DNA from: Flavobacterium sp.
Lineage (GTDB): Bacteria > Bacteroidota > Bacteroidia > Flavobacteriales > Flavobacteriaceae
Assembly: GCF_003525665.1 (NCBI RefSeq)
Contig: NZ_DQDX01000108.1
Span: forward strand, 1 to 16,781
Direction: 5' to 3'
Length of the DNA stretch: 16,781 bases
The translations under genes and the position numbers were made by a program. The notes under the pieces are model-generated. The model was given only the letters and a program-made list of their open reading frames with translations. It did not search any database and was not told where the DNA came from. Below, in pieces: positions 13,374-16,781 of this stretch (the first letter of the stretch is position 1; each line of letters opens with the position of its first letter).

Positions 13374-14140
13374 TGAATTACTTTGTTAACGAAAAATCAA
13401 TTGTAAGAGAGATTTGGAAAAGAACCGATACTGTACTCCTGATTTTTGCAGGTTCGGCAGCCGAATTCGCTTTAAACAAAGCAGTCGATTGGTTGTATTA
13501 CACTGGAAAAATTCCAACAAACCCATTAGAACGATTATTTTCTACCGTAGAATATGCTCAAAAAATTATTTTTCTTGAAGAGCAAATGGCTTTAGCTACA
13601 ATCGATAAAATCACTCAAATTCACCAAGGTGTTGAACAAAGTCGCGGAAAATCAATTCCCGATTGGGCATATCGAGATGTACTTTATATGTTAATTGATT
13701 ACTCCATTCGTTCATTTGAAGTATTGGAACGAAAATTAGAAATTAATGAAAAAGAAGAAATTTTCGATGTCTTCATGAAATTAGGAATTCGAATGAAGTT
13801 GAAAAACCTACCATCAAACTACAACGATTGGCTAATTGACAGAAACATTCATCTAGAAAACGATTTGGAAAAAGGAAAATTCACCATCCATCTTTTCGAA
13901 CAATATAAAAAACATTTAGGCCATTTTCGATATTTCATTTTAATACAAATTCAACAGATTTTAGTTCCGAAGATTGTTCACAAAAAGCTTTTTACAAATT
14001 CTTATTTTCCCACAATTTTAGCTATTAAAATGTATAAATTTTCTAGAATTCTAAAAATTGACAACCTTTTAAAATCGATACTACTTCCTAATAAACACAA
14101 GCATGAACTTGCCAACATAGGCAAATTTGAAAACATATAA
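13373..14140 (+). CDS. MpaB/DUF2236-family oxygenase
   Basis: This 255-aa protein fits the oxygenase MpaB family (DUF2236, the superfamily of rubber oxygenase Lcp). Recognisable blocks are IVREIWKRTDTVLLIFAGSA (10-29), EFALNKAVDWLYYTGK (31-46), NPLERLFSTVEYAQKIIF (50-67), ITQIHQGVEQSRGKSIPDW (80-98) and YRDVLYMLIDYSIRSFEVLE (100-119). Characterised relatives are heme proteins that oxidatively cleave isoprenoid chains: MpaB cuts the farnesyl tail of a mycophenolic acid precursor, and Lcp cuts polyisoprene. His84 is the clearest candidate heme-site His; a second His often seen near the WxH region of Lcp-like members is not evident in 95-120. The C-terminal part (185-255) is hydrophobic then basic, suggesting membrane association. 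Start overlaps the DUF2809 stop; the Coq4-like gene follows after 11 nt. The substrate here is unknown. Confidence 0.85.
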   Translation: MNYFVNEKSIVREIWKRTDTVLLIFAGSAAEFALNKAVDWLYYTGKIPTNPLERLFSTVEYAQKIIFLEEQMALATIDKITQIHQGVEQSRGKSIPDWAYRDVLYMLIDYSIRSFEVLERKLEINEKEEIFDVFMKLGIRMKLKNLPSNYNDWLIDRNIHLENDLEKGKFTIHLFEQYKKHLGHFRYFILIQIQQILVPKIVHKKLFTNSYFPTILAIKMYKFSRILKIDNLLKSILLPNKHKHELANIGKFENI

Positions 14141-14151
14141 AACTGACAAAA

Positions 14152-14607
14152 ATGAGAGATCTACTAATCGAAAAAATGTACGAAATCACGAAGAAACCCT
14201 ATCAGAAATTCTTCAAAAAAGGAACTCCATGGAACATCACACCATCAGAATTAATTCAGTACAATCAAGACAGTTTGGGTTTTCACTTGGGATGTTTTCT
14301 ACTGAAATATAATTTTCAAATGCAACCCAAACTAGAAGATCACGATGTTATTCATGTACTAACCAATACTTCAGTTTCAGTTCCAGACGAAATTGCAATG
14401 CAGTTTTTCCTACTCGGAAACGGTAAAAAAAGCGCCTATTTATTTATGGTAATCACCATTGGAACCATCTTCTATCCTACTCAAATCAAGCAATTTATAA
14501 AAAACTACAATCGAGGAAAATCGGCTCACCGAATTCATGATTTAGACTTTCAAAAGATGCTTTTAGTTCCTGTAAAAACGATTCAAACCACTTTTAATAT
14601 TAAGTAA
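14152..14607 (+). CDS. Coq4-like protein
   Basis: This 151-aa protein contains the full Coq4 signature HDxxH-x11-E: His64, Asp65, His68 and Glu80, in the segment HDVIHVLTNTSVSVPDE (64-80). Eukaryotic Coq4 binds a metal through this motif, sits on the CoQ synthesis complex, and has been implicated in C1 oxidative decarboxylation of the quinone ring. A hydrophobic helix pair follows (about 95-118), and then AHRIHDLDF (125-133), also typical of the family's C-terminal half. It is shorter than eukaryotic Coq4 because it lacks the mitochondrial leader. Flavobacteria are known for menaquinone, so the partner molecule is probably not ubiquinone; another prenylated lipid or quinone is a reasonable guess. 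It lies 11 nt after the oxygenase gene and 1 nt before the next gene. Confidence 0.85.
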   Translation: MRDLLIEKMYEITKKPYQKFFKKGTPWNITPSELIQYNQDSLGFHLGCFLLKYNFQMQPKLEDHDVIHVLTNTSVSVPDEIAMQFFLLGNGKKSAYLFMVITIGTIFYPTQIKQFIKNYNRGKSAHRIHDLDFQKMLLVPVKTIQTTFNIK

Positions 14608-14608
14608 T

Positions 14609-14917
14609 ATGGAAATTATAAATCAAATAAAGAAACTCGCTTTTTCAACTCAAGTTGCTGTTTATTCTTTCATGATTGGAACACTATTATTCCTTCTTCA
14701 CTTCGTTACAGAAAATGCCTATCTCTACTTCACCGGATATATGTACCTCATTCTCGCAACTTTTTTCAACTTTATAATAGTACTTTGGCTACTTTTAAAT
14801 CTCATAATTCAACCCAATCAACGCCAAGAAATTCTCATAAAAATTCTAATTTTATTAGCAAACATCCCAATTGCACTCTTTTACTTTTACATAATTTTTG
14901 GACAAATACCCTTTTAA
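14609..14917 (+). CDS. Three-TM small membrane protein, end of operon
   Basis: This 102-aa hydrophobic protein has three predicted membrane helices at about residues 14-33, 38-66 and 75-98, with a short polar loop (QPNQRQE, 68-74) between the second and third. It has no Cys, no His cluster and no catalytic motif, and I do not recognise a family. Its ATG comes one base after the Coq4-like stop codon, so it belongs to the same operon and is probably translated by coupling. A membrane anchor or assembly factor for the oxygenase/Coq4 pair is one possibility, by position only. The next terminator is about 170 nt downstream, at 15088-15125. Confidence 0.75.
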   Translation: MEIINQIKKLAFSTQVAVYSFMIGTLLFLLHFVTENAYLYFTGYMYLILATFFNFIIVLWLLLNLIIQPNQRQEILIKILILLANIPIALFYFYIIFGQIPF

Positions 14918-14922
14918 AAAAT

Positions 14923-15072
14923 CAGGAGCGAATGGCTCGGGAATTCTTGGTTTCCCTATTCCTGCTTTCCGTTGCAATCCCGATAAAAATCGGGATTTAC
15001 TCTGCAAACGAAGTTCACTGAACTCCTTTGAAAATAAACATTATGTGAAGTAATCAGGGCTAAAGAGTAATC
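14923..15072. repeat. Probable flavobacterial dispersed intergenic repeat (diverged copy)
   Basis: This non-coding stretch is visibly richer in G+C than its neighbours. It contains blocks I recall from a repeat common between genes in Flavobacterium: AGGAGC near 14924, TTCCTGCTTTCCGTTGCAATC from 14960, and AATCAGGGCTA near 15052. Inside it, AATCCCGAT (14976-14984) and ATCGGGATT (14989-14997) make a perfect 9-bp stem with an AAAA loop. The resemblance is from memory and the boundaries are approximate. No open reading frame here looks real. Confidence 0.5.
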
Positions 15073-15087
15073 CATTTGAACAAAAAT

Positions 15088-15125
15088 AAAACTCCGAAAG
15101 AACATTAAATTTCTTTCGGAGTTTT
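15088..15125. terminator. Bidirectional terminator between the Coq4 operon and the sugar transporter
   Basis: CTCCGAAAGAA (15092-15102) pairs with TTCTTTCGGAG (15111-15121) around an 8-nt loop. Flanking A- and T-runs extend the stem to 15 bp. It can end the plus-strand operon ending at 14917 and the minus-strand transporter ending at 15174. Confidence 0.88.
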
Positions 15126-15141
15126 TATACATAAAGCAATC

Positions 15142-15169
15142 ACTGTAAACTGAACACTGATAACTGAAC
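15142..15169. repeat. Four tandem ACTGnnn heptamers
   Basis: Successive 7-mers ACTGTAA, ACTGAAC, ACTGATA, ACTGAAC fill 28 bp exactly, between the terminator and the 3' end of the sugar transporter gene. All four share ACTG and differ only in the last three bases. They lie 4 nt from the transporter stop codon. Confidence 0.7.
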
Positions 15170-15173
15170 GCTA

Positions 15174-16610
15174 TTAATGTCCGCCACTAACCTTTTTATC
15201 AAAGTTAATTCCTTGCGCTTTTAAAATTCCGCTTACTTTCCATGCGTAGAATGCCAGGTAAGCAAAACATAATACACCAACAATATAACTTGATTGAATG
15301 GTAGCCATATCGGCAACATAACCTTGTAATAAGCTTATAAATCCGCCACCCATAATCATCATAATTAAGAAACTACTTCCTTGACTGGTGTGCTTTCCTA
15401 ATCCGCTAACAGCTAATGTAAAAATACATGGCCAAAGCGTACTACAGAACAATCCAACGCTTGTGAACGCATAAACACTTACCATTCCATCTGTTGCCAT
15501 TCCTATAAGTAATGCTGCAATTCCAAATCCTGAAAAGATAAATAACATCCTTGCTGGATTTCCTTTACTAGCGATATCAGCCGCAATTAAAACTAAAATT
15601 ACTAAAGCATATACGTAAAATGGAGTCAAATCATGTTTTGCAATCGCGTTGACAGCCAAGAAAACTCCAAATGCTAAATAAGGTGCAATGAAACGTAGAA
15701 TTTTTTGAGTGCTCATGTTGTCTGTAAAAGCTTCAACTGCACCAGTCCAACGACCAATCATTAAACTCGCCCAATATAACGAAATATACGGTGCGATATC
15801 TTTAGTTAGAAAACCTAAATTTTTCTCCATGTAAGCTGGTAAGTTACTTGCAGTAGAAACCTCAACACCAACATAAACGAAGATGGCAATCATTCCTAAA
15901 ACCAATTGTGGGTATTTCAAAGCCGAACTTCTAGAAGCACTTGCTTCAGCTTCAGACTCAATAATTGCAACTGGTTTATCTGGTAAAGAAGAAAATTTAA
16001 GTAAAATAGCTACCAATAAAAATGCCGCTCCTAAAATCAAATACGGAATTTTCACGCTTTCAATACTCATATCAGTATTAGAAGACGTAGCTGAACCAAA
16101 AATCGCAAAACTTACAATAAGTGGACCAATTGTAGTTCCAAGGTTATTGATTCCGCCAGCCATTGTTAAACGTTGCGAACCAGTTGTAATTGGTCCGAGT
16201 GCAATCGCTAATGGATTCGCTACGGTTTGCTGTAATGAAAATCCAAGTGCTACTATAAACAATCCAGACAACATTAACGGAAACGAACCAGTATTTGCCG
16301 CAGGATAAAATAATAAAGTTCCAAGAGCAGAAATTCCTAACCCTAACGCGAGTGAGTTTTTGTATCCAATTCTGTTAATTAAATCGCCTTTGGTTAAATA
16401 CGAAATCAATAAATAAAGTAATGATCCAACTGTGTACGCTATGTAAAATGCTAACGAAACCAATTGGCTTTCTACTTGAGTTAAAGTAAAAGCTTCTTTA
16501 AAAACGGGAATTAAAATATCATTACTTGCGGCAACAAATCCCCAAAAGAAAAATACTGATGCTAGCGGAATAAATTGCGCCCAATTAGTTTTAATTTGTT
16601 CTGAACTCAT
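15174..16610 (-). CDS. FucP-family sugar:proton symporter (MFS)
   Basis: This 478-aa major facilitator of the FucP/GluP group imports a monosaccharide across the inner membrane, normally with a proton. There are about twelve hydrophobic segments. Family blocks are FFFWGFVAASNDILIPVFKE (20-39), LAFYIAYTVGSL (53-64), INRIGYKNSLALGL (78-91) and SLQQTVANPLAIALGP (125-140). Asp31 aligns with the essential Asp46 of E. coli FucP. The Glu of FucP's LETAANP motif is Gln128 here, as I recall for hexose-type relatives, so glucose, galactose or an amino sugar is more likely than fucose (inference). The length exceeds a typical FucP (about 430-440 aa), with a Ser/Ala-rich central loop around 215-230. No adjacent sugar catabolic gene is in the window to settle the substrate. 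Confidence 0.9.
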   Translation of the reverse strand: MSSEQIKTNWAQFIPLASVFFFWGFVAASNDILIPVFKEAFTLTQVESQLVSLAFYIAYTVGSLLYLLISYLTKGDLINRIGYKNSLALGLGISALGTLLFYPAANTGSFPLMLSGLFIVALGFSLQQTVANPLAIALGPITTGSQRLTMAGGINNLGTTIGPLIVSFAIFGSATSSNTDMSIESVKIPYLILGAAFLLVAILLKFSSLPDKPVAIIESEAEASASRSSALKYPQLVLGMIAIFVYVGVEVSTASNLPAYMEKNLGFLTKDIAPYISLYWASLMIGRWTGAVEAFTDNMSTQKILRFIAPYLAFGVFLAVNAIAKHDLTPFYVYALVILVLIAADIASKGNPARMLFIFSGFGIAALLIGMATDGMVSVYAFTSVGLFCSTLWPCIFTLAVSGLGKHTSQGSSFLIMMIMGGGFISLLQGYVADMATIQSSYIVGVLCFAYLAFYAWKVSGILKAQGINFDKKVSGGH

Positions 16611-16781
16611 AATTTGTTTGTTTAGTTTTTGGTGAATTTTAGTAAATTATTATTGTAAAGTTCTCATTATTTAGTACTTATATACACTATTATGATAAAT
16701 ATTAGCAGAAATATTTCATAAATATACATTTATAAAAAAATAACTAATACAATTCTTAAAATAGTTATTAACGAAAACGTT
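16611..16781. other. Upstream region of the sugar transporter
   Basis: This 171-nt AT-rich stretch has no gene. The best minus-strand promoter guess is TATATTTA (16719-16726, 7 of 8 to TAnnTTTG) with a TTG 23 nt upstream, giving a leader near 100 nt; this is weak. At the window edge AACG-AAAA-CGTT (16770-16781) is a short palindrome that might be a regulator site. Confidence 0.3.

Noticed and set aside
14127..14312. 61-codon plus-strand frame overlapping the end of the oxygenase gene and the Coq4-like gene
   Set aside because: Out of frame with the Coq4 motif gene, highly basic, no family features; the 14152 frame is clearly the real one.
14976..14997. Hairpin AATCCCGAT/ATCGGGATT as a terminator of the 14917 gene
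   Set aside because: No T-tract follows on either strand; it is better explained as internal structure of the intergenic repeat. The real terminator is at 15088-15125.
14785..15021. 78-codon plus-strand frame running into the intergenic repeat
   Set aside because: Overlaps the three-TM gene in another frame and continues into non-coding repeat; composition is not protein-like.
15883..16308. Antisense 141-codon frame within the sugar transporter
   Set aside because: Shadow of a well-conserved MFS gene.

Overview
The window looks like a chromosomal segment from a member of the Flavobacteriaceae (Bacteroidota). The DNA is AT-rich. Start codons are rarely preceded by a Shine-Dalgarno sequence, and most upstream regions carry the Bacteroidota -7 box TAnnTTTG. 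Lipoproteins have short LxxC lipoboxes, and a giant surface protein ends in a type B C-terminal signal of the type IX secretion system (T9SS). I see no rRNA, tRNA, CRISPR array, transposase or phage gene.

Layout. (1) 51-1515, minus strand: a small lipocalin-like lipoprotein with its own promoter, then a two-gene YeeE/YedE-type sulfur transporter operon in two halves (186 + 137 aa). (2) 1551-3859, plus strand: a small unknown lipoprotein closed by a strong terminator. The kdsA promoter sits directly on the terminator's T-tract. kdsA (Kdo-8-phosphate synthase, metal-dependent type) follows, then an uncharacterised outer-membrane-type protein in the same apparent operon. (3) 3934-10131, plus strand: a 2065-aa multidomain T9SS adhesin, ended by a bidirectional terminator. 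(4) 10186-11904, minus strand: a secreted M28-family metallopeptidase directly abutting a DUF1801 gene. (5) 11993-14917, plus strand: a six-TM membrane protein, a small winged-helix regulator, and a tight four-gene operon (DUF2809 membrane protein, MpaB/DUF2236-type oxygenase, Coq4-like protein, three-TM protein). (6) 14918-15173: a GC-richer intergenic segment with a probable flavobacterial dispersed repeat, a bidirectional terminator and four ACTGnnn heptamers. (7) 15174-16610, minus strand: a FucP-family sugar transporter.

The most interesting region is 11993-14917. Two promoters, one before the six-TM gene and one before the DUF2809 gene, share the element ACTTTG-N5-CAAAGTACTTTA. It lies at the same place over a -7 box and immediately before the start codon. 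The winged-helix regulator gene lies between the two sites and is the obvious candidate to bind them. The controlled operon pairs an MpaB/Lcp-superfamily oxygenase, a family that includes prenyl-chain-cleaving enzymes, with a protein carrying the complete Coq4 motif HDxxH-x11-E. Flavobacteria are known for menaquinone rather than ubiquinone, so a classical CoQ role is unlikely. Membrane isoprenoid or quinone oxidation is a plausible but unproven role for this unit.

The other genes fit a surface-active heterotroph: sulfur-species uptake, lipid A-core sugar synthesis, surface adhesion, secreted peptidase and sugar uptake. Functional calls rest on motifs and recalled family features read by eye; no database search was run.
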